64,000 nt of DNA from Amyloporia xantha (GCA_036971615.1 JAYKKR010000001.1:2914001-2978000), one strand, 5' to 3'. Positions 46,073 to 58,165 are shown, numbered from the stretch's first letter. Notes: generated by a model not told the origin, from the letters alone. Program-made: numbers and translations.

Positions 46073-47927
46073 ATGTATTCTTCCCGCCTTCTCTCTCGGC
46101 GGTGCTTGTCTACACACCGCCTGCCAACACGCGTCCGGTCGCTCTCGCAATTGCAGTCTGTCACTCAAGCCGACCTTGCTCACTTCTCTAAGATCCTTCC
46201 TCCATCTGCGATACTTTCTACTCTCTCGTCTAGCTCTGCTGAAGAGCTCGAACCGTTCAATAATGATTGGATGAATAAGTATCATGGGCGCTCCACGACA
46301 GTTCTCAAGCCGCGCAGCACGAAAGAAGTCAGTGAGATCGTCAAATGGTGTAATGAGCGACGCATCGGGATCGTGCCCCAAGGTGGAAATACTGGACTTG
46401 TCGGTGGGAGCGTTCCCGTCAATGACGAACTGGTAATTAGTCTTGCGAACATGGCCAGCATACGCTCGTTTGACGATGCGTCTGGTACGTATGCACCGCA
46501 TCAAGCTTGTTGAAGAGATTTGACGATCTTTCCGTACAGGAATTCTCGTTGCGGACGCAGGATGCATCCTACAGTCCCTCTCCGACTACCTCGTGCCACA
46601 TGATCACGTCGTTCCCCTTGATCTAGGTGCTAAAGGAAGGTGCGTCCCCTAGTGTTTAGCACAATCTCCTGGTCACCAACACGCTGTCATGAAGCTGTCA
46701 GATTGGCGGTAATGTATCGACCAACGCAGGCGGTCTCCGGTTACTCCGGTATGGGTCGCTTCATGGGTCCGTTTTAGGACTGGAAGTAGTTCTGCCTGAC
46801 GGAACAATCCTTGATCAACTCACTACGCTGCGCAAGGACAACACCGGTGCGCTATATCTATGACGAGATTCACGAGCGCTCTCTGAGCATTCACAGGCTA
46901 CGACTTGAAGCAACTATTCATTGGAGCCGAAGGCACCCTCGGTATAGTGACCGGTGTCTCCATCCTGACCTCCTCGGCACCCCAGGCATCAAATAACGTT
47001 ATGCTTGCTCTGCCTTCCTTCGAAAACGTCCTGCCGCTCTATCGGGAAGTCAAGCGGCAACTATCGGAGATTCTCTCTGCGTTCGAATTTATCGACAGAA
47101 GGGCATACGATCTGGCTGTGAAGCATGGCCAAGGTCGCGCTCTGGACGAAGCGGATGTCGAGGGTGCGGATTGCTTTGTTTTGGTGGAAACGAGTGGAAG
47201 CAATCGGGAACATGATGAAGCGGTGGGCTTAAATGATCATGTCACTTTGGGACTTGCGCTTACATTCGGCGTCCTCTTACAGAAATTGAACAAGCTCCTG
47301 GAAAGTCTGATGGAGGCTGAGCCATCTCTGATCAACACTGGTGTTATGGCTACATCTCCCGCGCAATTTGCGTCCCTCTGGGCAATTCGAGAAGGTCTGA
47401 CCGAGTCCATGTCGAAAGAAGGCAAGGCGTACAAATATGATATTTCGGTACCATTACATAAGTTCAAGGAGGTCATTGATACGACACGAGAACATCTTGA
47501 TTCAAAAGGCCTCCTGCGCGAAGGCGCTGTTAGGCACGTAGTCGGATACGGTCATGTTGGTGATGGTGAGTCACGTACGCTCTGCCTCAACTTACGCGTA
47601 GCTGACTTTGAATGTGTCAGGTAACCTCCATCTGAACGTCGTTGCAGACGCCTATACGCCTGAAATCGAGAGCGCTCTGGAGCCTTTTGTGTATGAGCTG
47701 ACCGGTGAGCTATGCCTGCTTGTTTCATATACAGCAGTACTGATCAAGCGACTGGTTCCCCAGCGAAGTATAATGGTTCAATATCTGCCGAACATGGCAT
47801 TGGTGTCATGAAGACGCATGCGCTCCCCTACTCTAAAAACCCAGTGAGTATTGAATGGATGAAGAAGATCAAACATTTGTTCGATCCGAATGGAATTATG
47901 AACCCGGGGAAGGTTCTTGAGCTGTAA
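46073..47927 (+). CDS. D2HGDH: Mitochondrial D-2-hydroxyglutarate dehydrogenase (FAD-linked)
   Basis: Seven exons (46073-46484, 46540-46639, 46695-46846, 46897-47222, 47283-47565, 47621-47704, 47749-47927) sum to 1536 nt, 511 residues. The first 30 residues are Arg/Ser rich without acids ([20 protein letters not shown]), a mitochondrial presequence. The FAD-binding domain shows [40 protein letters not shown] in spliced form, and [16 protein letters not shown]. The cap and C-terminal parts show [19 protein letters not shown] and [10 protein letters not shown] with the His residues of the metal site, ending NPGKVLEL. Members oxidise D-2-hydroxyglutarate (yeast Dld2/Dld3 also couple it to pyruvate). 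D-lactate dehydrogenase of the same fold is the main alternative. All seven exons agree in phase. Confidence 0.9.
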
Positions 47928-48262
47928 AGAAGTTGATGTACCGGAGATTTATGCCGTATATGACTGCATGACCATGTACATATGACATCCGCATTACACT
48001 CCAGCTTGCTTGGGGTACTTCTTTGAATATGTCAGAAGACTTCTAGTGTGTGTTCCGAAGAGTTCTTGTTCCATGTATCATTCCGTTGAAAGGCGTTGCT
48101 CAACGGTGGCCGCGGAATTGGCAGGCGGCTTTCAGTGGCCGTGCCACGTGGGCGGTTGTGTAACCACAAAGAGGACCCTAACCTGATCAAACAAGACCCA
48201 AACTCTAACCCCCGAACAAGGTTACTCCGTCCACCTCTCCGCCCTTCACACTCAAAGCCACG
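47928..48262. promoter_or_regulatory. Intergenic region upstream of RAP1
   Basis: This 335-bp spacer between tandem genes includes AACCCTAACC-type words split as ACCCTAACCTGATC and CTCTAACCCCC at 48174-48212. Two such telomere-like (CCCTAA) words lie just upstream of a telomere-protein gene; they may be chance. Confidence 0.4.
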
Positions 48263-50188
48263 ATGGTCAGTCATCGAGCGCGTTTCAATACAGCATGTAT
48301 GTTCATAGCCTTACTGACGTGTTTAAAGCCTATATTTCAGGACAGTAATGGCATGGCAGTTAAGTTCTTCATCCAAAAAGACATCCCGCAAGAAATTCAA
48401 GCCGACGTCTGTGAAACCATTGCAGTCAGTCGTTCCTCACGCTACCATGTCAAGGCTATAGTTCATCTTTTATGTTGGACAGGCTCTCGGTGGAAGGGTA
48501 GAAGCAAAGGTGCCACGCGCAGGATACGTTCTTATTCAACCCGGGACGGCGGAGGAAGAGCGACTGCGCCTATGCTGGAGCATCCCAGATCGGCCGGAGC
48601 GTTATTTTGTGCCATACACATATGTCGAAGCTTGCAAGATTCATGGGATGCTACTCAAACAAATATTTGTGCATGAAGGCCTTCCCATCCGTATGCATAT
48701 CGACTCTAGTATTGCGAATGTTAACGTTCGGGCCACATTAAGTGCGCGGATCATGGTGAGATATGTTTTACGTTTTGTTCAAATTTCATTCTGCCGCGAT
48801 GTTTTATCGTCGACTGATGTCCATTCGGACGCTTGATAACCGTATCTATGGAATGTCTCCATGAGCTGACTGGGCCATACTTCTGCAGCATTCGGGAGGT
48901 GACCCTACCGCCTCTGCTCAGTCCGCGCGCGTGATCCTCGCTGATCCAAATACGGAAGTCTTTCAACATCTCGTAAAAACTTATCAAGGCGAACCTGAGA
49001 AGTACGTCGAATCCTACCTCTGGGTAAAGAAGTGCATCGAGAAGGGTCAAGTCATCTATACACCCGTTGTCTACAAGAACCCCGGCGGCCGGCGTCCTGG
49101 AGAAGAGTAGGTCCACTTCAGTATGGGATATTTTCACTGTTATTCACCCCCCCTTTAGACGCACTCAGTTCACTGATCAGGATGAAGATCACCTGTGCAA
49201 CTGGATAGCCGCCAAGATTCCATACAAAGAGACTGGTGGTAGAACTGGGAACCGTCTCTACCAGCAACTATGTGAAATGGTGGGTATCTCAATTTTCTTA
49301 AGTCCCTACTAGACTAACCTCCTACCGCAAGGCGAGTGACCCTGAGTATGCATGGGTGACTCGCCATACCTGGCAATCCTGGCGCGAGCGTTATAAGAAA
49401 AACTCAGCTCGTCTCGATACCAAGATCGCTGAGGTAGTCGAGCAGAAGAAGCCCGCGCACGGTGAGAAAGGCCAATATGGCTACGTCCGTAAGCCTGAGG
49501 AGAGGCCCAAACGGGTCAGGAAGAAGGTTCGCAACAACTCTACTGGTGCCAGCAACGTCGCTGGCCCATCACAAATCTCTGAAGAACTACAAGAGCTCGA
49601 GAATTTCCCTCCAATACCAGTGCCTGTAGTTGCGGGCGTCCTGCACGCTGTCGGAGGGCCAAATGTAGAGTTCAATGGTATGATGTACCCCGGACCACCA
49701 CCCACGTTCGCACCACATATGCAGGCCCCAAGTCTTGGTCCGATGGACGCTGCTGCAGCGCGCCAGAACGCCGTCGAGGAAGAAATGGAAGACGATGAGG
49801 CCGAATGGCAAATCCGGGAGGGCGCTCCGGATGCGCCTCAGCCCGAATGGGCTAAGAGAAAACATGACGGCGAAGATGAAAATCTGGCTAAGAAGCGGAG
49901 AGCAAGGTGAGTGTTGGCGATTCACAGTCGAAAGTGTGTATGGAGGTGTGATGTTCGTACAGCAGAAGCCCAGCGCAGGATGCCGAGCACCAGTCAGCGG
50001 AATCAGTGATGCATGTGGTAGATAGAACTGTTTGGGATATTGCTCAAGAATTCCGCTTCACAGTCGAAGAAGTGAAGGAGTATTATGACAAATGCGGCGA
50101 CGCTGGACGAACAAGAACTCGTTTCAAGAAGATGCGAGACGCTCTCTCCGCCCTGGAGGATGACGATGACGTCCCGAATGCTCCGTAA
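48263..50188 (+). CDS. RAP1: Telomere protein RAP1 (BRCT + Myb)
   Basis: The N-terminal BRCT-type domain reads VKFFIQKDIPQEIQADVCET, LGGRVEAKVPRAGYVLIQPG and ERYFVPYTYVEACKIHGML. A helical part includes SGGDPTASAQSARVILADPN and VESYLWVKKCIEKGQVIYTP. The Rap1-type Myb domain is clear: RTQFTDQDEDHLCNWIAAKI, PYKETGGRTGNRLYQQLCEM and YAWVTRHTWQSWRERYKKN. A basic linker (RPKRVRKKVRNNSTG) and a C-terminal helical domain (VEEVKEYYDKCGDAGRTRTR, MRDALSAL) end the protein. Rap1 is recruited to shelterin by TRF-like proteins and protects telomeres. The first coding exon is just ATG (48263-48265), spliced to GACAGTAATGGC at 48341; a CTGAC branch word lies in the intron. Continuous protein across the later joins supports the model. 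Confidence 0.9.
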
Positions 50189-50349
50189 CCAACCTGTACT
50201 TACATTTGAAACTTACACATCTGTTCCACTTTGTTGTCATGTAATCGCGATGTTTGCCAATGCATGGGTTATTACTGTATACTTCCGTGCAATATACCAG
50301 TGTGACGACTGTCCATAAATAAGCAATAACCAGTGCCAGGAATGTCGTG

Positions 50350-51873
50350 CTATGGATCAAATTCAGTGAGCAACTTAAAGTCCGCTTCACGAACAGGCGC
50401 TTGAGGGCTCTCATACGGCTTCCTTCGTCTATTTAAGATGAATGTGATAAGTATGGCGAACAACCGCTATGAGTTGCAAAGCAAAAGGACGTACTTCTCA
50501 CCCGCGGCTGCAGATGGAAACGAGCTAAAGAGGTCAGGGTGTTTGGGCAAAGGAGATTCGCTAGAAACCCAGCAAAATAAGAGCCGAGCAGCGTGTGATT
50601 GAACTACATCTCACATACCTAAAATACGGATGTTTGAGAGCCTCCGCAGCAGATATTCTCTTCTCTGGGTCGTACGTCAGCAGGCGAGACATTAAGTCAA
50701 TGCCAGCTGCAGTGACGTATTGGAACTTCTGCCGCAATTGCGGTGGTTGAGGAGGCGGAAGACTGATGCTTTTCGCCAGAGGGAGAGTGTGGTAATCCGG
50801 CCATGATTGGGTCGTCGGTGGACCGAGCAACTTGAATATCATGGAGAGTAGTTCAATCTCTCCCTTCGCCTGAAAAAGCGGCTCTTTTAAGAGCAGCTCA
50901 GCGAAGATACACCCAACGGACCACATGTCGACGGCGGTGGAGTACTCCTTGGCACCGAGAAGGATCTCAGGCGCTCTGAACGAGCAACGAGAGGACAGTG
51001 TTGCACACATGCATATAGCAAAGGACGGACCTACCGATACCACAACGTTACAACGAGCTGTGTTAGTCCACCAACCCCAACGGGGTCACCATACCGCCTA
51101 GCAAGACCAAAATCGGCTACTTTGATGGTTCCACGATTATTCATGAGTAGGTTGCTAGTTTTGAGGTCGCGGTGCAGGATCCACCGATCGTGACAATGAG
51201 CGACAGCCGAAAGCAATTGTAGCATGAGAGTCTTGATCTCGGACTGTAAGAAGGGCGACGGCATGACCGTCAACAGCGTCTTCAGATCGTGCTCGATGAA
51301 ATCCATCACGATGAACACCCTTGAAAATATCTTCATATCAACGCGAAGAGCTACATACATAACGGACACGTACTGTGTCAAGGTATCCCCGACTACTACT
51401 TCTCGAATACCCACAACATTCTCGTGCTTGCACATCATCAACGAGTTAATCTCGCGCAGTGCAGTTATAGGAAACCCGTTCTTTTCTTCATCGAGCTTGA
51501 GTTTCTTGAGCGCGACGATATCTCCCGTCTGCTTGTCTCTTGCTCGGAACACTACCCCATAAGAGCCTTCCTCGATGGAGTTGAGCCTCTCGTAACAATA
51601 AACAGAACGCGATGGCTGTAGTGGAGGGTGAAAAGTCCTTGGGGGGACATATATGCTATGCGAGGGCCGAGGACGCCCTACACTCTTCTGAGATGGCTCT
51701 GCTTTCTTTCTGCTGGATTGGGACTGTTCCGGCGCAGGGGATGATTTTGCGGATTTGCTATTGGGACGTCGTTTTGCTGGCTGCAGCGACAGTTCAACCT
51801 GTCCACTGTCCTCGTCGATGTCCCAGCGAGATCGTTTGCGAGAAGGCGTCGATGGTCCCGCAGTGTCCGACAT
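50350..51873 (-). CDS. CDK11: CDK11-type cyclin-dependent kinase
   Basis: The N-terminal extension (MSDTAGPSTPSRKRSRWDID) is basic, Ser/Pro rich. The kinase domain begins YERLNSIEEGSYGVVFRARD with VALKKLKLDEEKNGFPITAL, where PITALRE is the cyclin-binding helix close to the PITSLRE of CDK11. The catalytic loop is HRDLKTSNLL, then VADFGLARRYGDP, LVVTLWYR and APEILLGAKEYSTAVDMWSV, the CDK11 version. It ends HPDLFSSFPSAAAGEK, RRKPYESPQAPVREADF and LTEFDP at 50350. CDK11 links cyclin L to transcription and pre-mRNA splicing. A GTACGT donor inside GAGAA joins AAA to CGAAGG with exact phase. CDK10 is less likely by the LGAKEYSTAVDMWSVGC motif. Confidence 0.9.
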
Positions 51874-52115
51874 GACAAAGTTGTAAAAACGTCCACGAAC
51901 ATGGCCGCGTCACAGCCAACGCTGTCCCTCGCGCGATCACCTGACCAACGACCAGCAACGCTCGAGAAATTGGACAATGGACATTGAATCACCGGGTCTT
52001 TTCTCATATACCACAGAGTTCGCCAATCACTAGGCTGCAAGTGTATCTTGCTCAGATCAGTCTTGATTGCACTGAACTTGGAACGACCGATTTATCTTTT
52101 TATTACACCTACAGA

Positions 52116-53757
52116 ATGGACGCAGCTGATAATGATCCGGAATTGGCGCAGGAGATGATTAAACTTCTCGGCAACGAACTCAAGGTCGTCCGCCAGCAGT
52201 TGCGGGAATACAAAAACAAGGTATTCGAGGAATATCAATTACTCCTCTCAATTCATTATCCCCGTGTATATCGTGTAGGAAGACAGAGCATCATCAGCTC
52301 TAAGCCTGGCAGAGACCACGGAATTAAAAGATGAAAATGCAAGATTGAAGGATCAATTAGGTGACATGCGCCTCCGGTTAGAGGTTGCGCTCGAAAATCA
52401 TGACAACAAGTCGAGTCTATCGCAATCGTCGGTGAGACACCATATGATCTACGAATATACTGTACCGTCACCTCCAACTAATTGTGACCGTAGCCACACA
52501 ACGAAGTTTACACTCGGTTAGCAGAGGCGCAGGAAGAACGGAACCGAAGAGAGCAGCAACATGTATGTCCGAAAACGGTCTCGATATACGTGTGCATACT
52601 GAACTTGGGTTCAAGGCCGAAGAGATCGAACGCCTGGAGTCGAAAGTGCAAACATATCGCGAAAAGTACCACAAGATGAAAGAGTCTAGGGAGAGCGTCC
52701 GCAGCGTATGTTCTTTGCTTTTTGATATTTTCTTTTTCTGCTGTTTTAATCTCGTGATCAGTCTCTTAACGAACTTCAGGATGAGTACAGTGCCATCATA
52801 GCGGACAGAGACTCTGCTCTAGCACAGGCTTCAAGAACAGAGGTGAGATCACAAGTCATCACTGAACCTTCTGCTGAATGGCGCCTCTATCAGCAACCTT
52901 TTGACGCTTTCAAATTTTTAGCAATGCCATGCGCTGAAACTAGTCAGCCCACTTCTATGATTCATTTTTCAACAGCGGTAAACTTCGCAATTCCCGAAGT
53001 AAGTCTGTTGCTTTGTGACGTATCCAATATATCTTTCTAATATCGCCGTTCTAGGAAGCTCGTAGGGTGTGGTAAGTCCAACCTAGTTAGGAAGACGGCA
53101 TTCTAATATCTTCCATTCTTTTAAGTGCTTCAGACGGCATCATCACAACCACTATAAATGAGATCATCTGGCCGGAAGATGGTATCGCGCATTGTCTGAT
53201 GTTTATTCCTATGTATCGCTTCAACGCCAGAGCAAAGGCGGGAAGCGGAGCATGGGAAAAGTTCATTGAAACTCTCCCACAACATCCAGGCCAGCAACGA
53301 GAATTATTCCACATGTCTAATCGTATCTGGTTCTACTATGGTCTTTTTGAACATGTCGGAACGACGACAATGTCCATGGACGATGTGCGCAAGCTGGGCT
53401 CTCCAGTATGTGATTTTTTGCTCTACTGTCATTATTACTTAATCCGGGCAGCGTGTCGTGGACTATATTCTGAAAAGAACCATTCAATTTCGCGATCTCG
53501 TCCCACCTGTGATTGCGAAGATGGTGCAAAATATGTACGACACAGGCGTGCTTGAAGTCCAGTGTTTTGGCCTTCGCTGTGTCGGCTTCACCGACAAGCT
53601 GAGCAAGGCACTATCTACTTCAACAAAATCTCAACGAAGAGCTGACCACGCTATTTTCGTTCCGGAAGAGGGATCTACAGGCGAAAGCGCCAAGAAACGA
53701 GCTCGTGAAGGCGAACACGACGGACGGTCTAGCAAGAAAACTAAGAGCTCATTTTGA
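52116..53757 (+). CDS. Coiled-coil protein, DUF6697-like, tandem copy A
   Basis: Six or more exons. The N-terminus (MDAADNDPELAQEMIKLLGN) and following segments (TELKDENARLKDQLGDM, AEEIERLESKVQTYREKYHK) form heptad-rich coiled coils. The globular C-terminal part reads SDGIITTTINEIIWPEDGIA, HCLMFIPMYRFNARAKAG, PGQQRELFHMSNRIWFYYGL and EVQCFGLRCVGFTDKLSKAL, ending in a basic Lys/Arg tail (KKRAREGEHDGRSSKKTKSS), a plausible nuclear signal. The LFHM...WFYYGL and LQC..RCVGF strings match a basidiomycete domain that I would assign to DUF6697, with moderate confidence. The function is unknown. The copy at 54852-56461 has the same layout. Confidence 0.72.
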
Positions 53758-54851
53758 CCAGGGCTGTTGCTGTACCTGTGTCTAATTGCCGCAATGATCG
53801 GGGCCTCGCATCCATCGCCACCATCTTTTCAGTATGTCACTGTGTAGTTCGAAGTTGAATTCATTGGCACTCAGGAATTGTGAATACTCTGCTTAGGTAG
53901 TATTTCCGGATTGTATTTGAAGCTTCAGATTAACGGACTGAGCGTCCCAGTCTCCTCCACTCAAAGTACCGCGCATGAAGAACTTGTGCGTCTGCTAACA
54001 TGTTTCCAGCGGGGTGCTTACCGTATGCACCTCTTTTAAGCTTGGTCATAGAGTAGACAACCTCGTAACGCATGCGCTTACGACGATGCATGACTCTTAC
54101 AATGCATAAGTCGGCCTGGGAACCAGTTTGAAATGCATCCCCTTTTGATGTCAACCCACTACAATTTCGGCGGTGCAGACCACCCTCTGAGGAGCAATGA
54201 CAGTTGGAGCGGTGGGGGTACCTACCCTAGCATGCGCAGTTTGAGGTCGTTTCTGATTCCCATCGATACCTCAATTCTTGACTTCCACCACCTGCACGCT
54301 TATAAGTTAAAGGTTAGAGCGGTTTATGGCGCTCGGCGCTCGTCGGTAGCACAGCGGGCAACGGCCGATAGTCTGTACCGTAAAATGGGGTGAAAGCATT
54401 AAAATAAGTAAAATGTTCCTTTATTTCTCTGCAAGGGGATATGTATGTAAAATGCGAGCAAAATAAGGAATGTTCTGAGGAACATGCCATGTGAATTCAG
54501 AATATTCCTCGCTTAAAGCCACGTGCCAGGAAAGTGCGCAGAGAATGCAGTCAAAGGGAGAAGTTAATTCAGAAAGCTGCGCGAATTATCTATTGCGGAC
54601 TCACACTTGCAGTATTTAACCACTCCAGTCCATAATGCTTACATTTTACGGTACAGACTTTCGGCCGTTGCCCGCTGTGTAGATCAATTACATGGTCACC
54701 GGTCATCGCTAGCACTGAACGTTTGACGTTTGACGCCCAATCCCGATCACAAGTGCTTCGTGCTGGCACATGTCAATCAGACACCTGAACACTGGATCCA
54801 TACCTCAAGACAGCTTCCGAATATCGGCAACAAGCTGTGCAAATTTCCAGT
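53758..54851. other. Intergenic region holding a MITE
   Basis: The 1.1-kb spacer between the DUF6697-like paralogues contains a 330-bp inverted-repeat element at 54350-54679. The remainder, 53758-54349, shows short frames but no domain. Confidence 0.5.
54350..54679. mobile_element. MITE-like element, 38-bp terminal inverted repeats
   Basis: The left end at 54350-54387 begins CACAGCGGGCAACGGCCGAT and continues AGTCTGTACCGTAAAATG. Its inverted copy is at 54642-54679. The two arms differ by one base of 38. The element is 330 bp, AT-rich inside, with no open frame. It is flanked by TAG on both sides (54347-54349 and 54680-54682), a probable 3-bp target duplication. These are traits of a non-autonomous DNA transposon. 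The superfamily is undecided: 3-bp duplications are usual for PIF/Harbinger, but its usual TWA target does not match exactly. The near-identical arms suggest fairly recent insertion. Confidence 0.8.
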
Positions 54852-56461
54852 ATGGATTCAATGACAATCAAGAACGAAGATTTATTCAGACTTCTCGAGC
54901 AAGTTGACTACCTTCGCAAGCAGCAGCGAAGTTGTCGGTGTAAGGTACTGGCAGTTGTTGAGTCTATCGCGGAATATTTGTGAAAGACATTGTTTACAGG
55001 ATGGTGAGGCATCATCAGTAGGTGATTTGGCCGGGAATGGTGGGGAATGGCGAGAAGAGACTGAAAGGTTGAAGTCTGAATTGGATGGCATGCGCTTTCA
55101 AATGAAGGTCGTACTTGAAAGCCGAGAGGAAGATTTCAAAGCTCTACAACCCTTGGTAGCTCAATATATTTACTACGTCTTGCTTGTGTATTAATCTGGC
55201 GTGCTATTTGACAGTCTTCTGATGAAGTTCGCGCCCGCTTGGCGGAAGTGCTGCAAGAAAGGGAACACAAGGATCAACAACATGTACGATGATGTCATCG
55301 GCCACTTATCTCACTTACAACTGAAGATTTTCGAAGGCTGAAGAAATTGAACGCTTGTATAGCAAGCTGCAGGCATCTCGCGAGAAGTACAAGAAGATGA
55401 AGGAGAGTAGAAACAGCATTCAGGCGGTCAGTTGCTCGCAGGCATCCTCGTGACCGGCCGTATCATCTCAATCTGAGAATAGGCCTTCGATGAGCTTCAG
55501 CTACAGAAAAATTCGGCCGAAGATGGAGGAGATGCTCCTGAACCGACAGAAAAAGAGGTGTGATCCTCCAATATTCTATGTTAATGCTGTTGGGATGATT
55601 ACTTCCTGTCATGTCCAGTTCGATGCGGCTACATTTATTGCGGGACCAGTATCCGGTACCTCTCAACCAGCCTCCATCGTTCACTTCTCAACGAAATGGC
55701 GACTGAGCGGTGCAAGTCAGACGCTATATATGCTGTTGACCTAGTTACTGATTTATCAATTACTCTTCAACAGGAAGCACACGGAATATGGTAAGTTTCC
55801 TGACTCGCTTTATGATGTTTCAGTGTCTAACACAACAGCGCTAGCCACATTGCATCCGACGGGATTCTGAGGACCTACATGGACGGGGTTATCTGGCCAA
55901 AGAAGGGTGCAACGCACTGCCTTGTCCTTTCGACCTTGTATAAGGGCAAGGGCAAAAACAAGGGTTCTTGGCAAAGGTCGACGTTTTACCGCGGTCTCAT
56001 CGAAAAACCCGGTCAACAGCGGCAACTCTTCCACATGCACAACGGTCACTGGTTTTACTACGGTCTTTTCAAGCATGTGCAAACAACGGTGATGTCCTCT
56101 AATGATGTGCTGGAACTCAGCTCGAAGGTGCGTGGTCCCTGAGAACCTGGACTCGCTTCGTGACATAATAATCTTGTAGAGCCTTGTTCATCATCTTCCG
56201 CATAAATCTGCCCCCGCTAGTGGACTGCAAACGTCGGTGCTTAACATGTATCAACAAGGCGTACTGCAGTTTCAATGTCTCGCTTTCCGTTGTGTTGGAT
56301 TCAACTTTGAACTGGATGCAGCGCTGCAATCCAGCAAGGGATTACTGGACACCGTTATACTCGTCCCGCAAGAAGGGTTGGTGGACGCGAAGACGGAAAA
56401 AAGACCCCGTGACGACGATCAAGACGATCGACCTCACAAGAAGGCCAGGACGACAGCTTGA
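54852..56461 (+). CDS. Coiled-coil protein, DUF6697-like, tandem copy B
   Basis: The start MDSMTIKNEDLFRLLEQVDY is followed by coiled-coil segments (WREETERLKSELDGMRFQM, AEEIERLYSKLQASREKYKK). The C-terminal domain parallels copy A: ASDGILRTYMDGVIWPKKGA, THCLVLSTLYKGKGK, PGQQRQLFHMHNGHWFYYGL, QFQCLAFRCVGFNFELDAAL. It ends with the basic KRPRDDDQDDRPHKKARTT. Copies A and B share domain order and intron layout but have diverged in loops. Exon joins around 54950-55260 are approximate. Function is unknown; a nuclear location is inferred from the tail. Confidence 0.72.
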
Positions 56462-56954
56462 GTGGGGCGTTCACCTACCACTCACATAGCCACTCGCTTT
56501 ACGGACGATACAAGACACATTCCCGCTCAAATTGACCCGATTATTTCCGCAACATCCTGTTGATTCATGTCTTTCATACTTGTAGGCTCTCTCGAGTCGA
56601 GAATGAATCGGAACAGCGTAGATATTATGTTAGCGCCGTACACCATGCGCCAATAAGTTACCGAAATGGACGGACTGAACTTATTGTGTACCAGTTGTGT
56701 ATATGAACGTTCTGGACTAGTATCAGATTCTTAGATTCTGACCATCCTTTGCACACGGCGTTGCGCAAAATCAGTATGGAAAGACTGATTGGTACAATGA
56801 TGAAACTTCCGCCATTATTGAATTGTGTACATACTCAATCTAGTATTCTGTATCGACGATGTCAGCCACGTATAGGTTGAATATACAGAGTTACTCACAC
56901 AGTGATCATAATAATCGTGACAATACACACTGCCGGGATGCAACAAGCGGGCAT
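56462..56954. other. 3'-3' intergenic region
   Basis: An AT-rich stretch between convergent genes (copy B and MMM1). I see no gene or repeat in it. Confidence 0.4.
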
Positions 56955-58165
56955 TCAACTCAGGAGGTGGTCCGCCTTCTCTCGTTCCCTTTTAACATCT
57001 TCCTTCACCTCGCTTACGCTAGCTAGGCCAGGCAGTACAATCTTCCATGTGCCCTTCTCCAGCAGCACACGCCGAATCTGTGTGTCACCGTTAAGCGTCG
57101 GTCCCTCATCAAGCAAAATGGCAAGACCCACCTGATGTGTGATAAGTTCATGCAATTTTGGTACGTCTGCCAGCTTTGCGCGGCTGCCCATGAGGGATTT
57201 GGTTTGTAGATCCAGGTTGAACTCAGTGTCCGGTGCAGGTAAGGTGAACGTGACTGTTGGATGCTGGTCATGTGGACGTGGCGGAGTCAAGAGGATCTGC
57301 GAAACAGGTGGCGTTAAAGCGGGAGGGTGTATGGAAGTTCATACCCACGGACCGAAGACGAAAAGAGCGACAGAGAAATGGTAAGGGAGACAGGAAGACG
57401 CGCAAAGGATGGGAATGGGTAGTTGAAGAGAACCGAGGTGGAAAGTGAAATGGAGAGCGTGTCGGCATACGACATGTCGAATTCAATCACCTAGTGGGAT
57501 GGAATTTAGCTGGGTCATAGAACACTCATGAGTGAGAACAATCCGCCCACTGGATCAGACGTCGGCGAATTATGGTGCTTCATGCGGGCTCGAGACAAGT
57601 GCGGCGCTGACACCCCCAGGTCTACGGAGTGCACCTTGATAGGATCCTGAGTTGCAGCAATACAATCAGCGGGCCTGTTAGATAGATACCACTTTTCGCA
57701 TACCAAGAAGCCTGGAGGGCGCATCTTGTTGGCATAGCTTTCCACTCGCCTTCGGGCAACTTCGTCACCTTCAGCTCCTGGCAGACCATCCCGCAATTTG
57801 ACGCGGTATGCTTCTAATACCTTATAGTGTGTTGACATTTACTAATGAGCGGACTCGTACAAAGATCTACACTGACCTGTTGTAGTAGTCCATTTAACCA
57901 GTCTGCGCTTTCTGCCCCGCCATTGCCGTCCTTCTCCTCCTTGTTTGGGCCGTGCCAGCCTCTCGGCGACCAGAGCAATTCCATCACTGTCTTCGCCTCG
58001 TTCAACCTTCGGCTGGTATGACGATGTTCTGTATGATCCGTCGGACACGCCGTCGAAAAAGAGGTACTTGAGGATGAGAACGAGCAAGAAGAGAATGGAG
58101 AACTGTCCGAGAATGAGCCCTTGGGTGAACGTCGGTTGCAGACTGAAGATATACGCGTTCCCCAT
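56955..58165 (-). CDS. MMM1: MMM1, ERMES complex subunit (SMP domain)
   Basis: The short lumenal start MGNAYIFSLQPTFTQGLILG leads into the single transmembrane helix (FSILFLLVLILKYLFF). After a linker come SMP-domain pieces: ESADWLNGLLQQ, VLEAYRVKLRDGLPGAEGDE, RRRVESYANKMRPPGFL, DPIKVHSVDLGVSAPHLSRA, FDMSYADTLSISLSTSVLFN, LMGSRAKLADVPKLHELITH and QIRRVLLEKGTWKIVLPGL. MMM1 is the ER-anchored ERMES subunit that binds Mdm12 and moves phospholipids between ER and mitochondria. Several introns (for example 54 nt before QIRRVLL and 60 nt before DPIKVH) are multiples of three and open, so they must be recognised by splice sites. Between the membrane helix and ELLWSPRGW (about 58,040-57,990) the frame changes; see findings. 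Confidence 0.87.
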
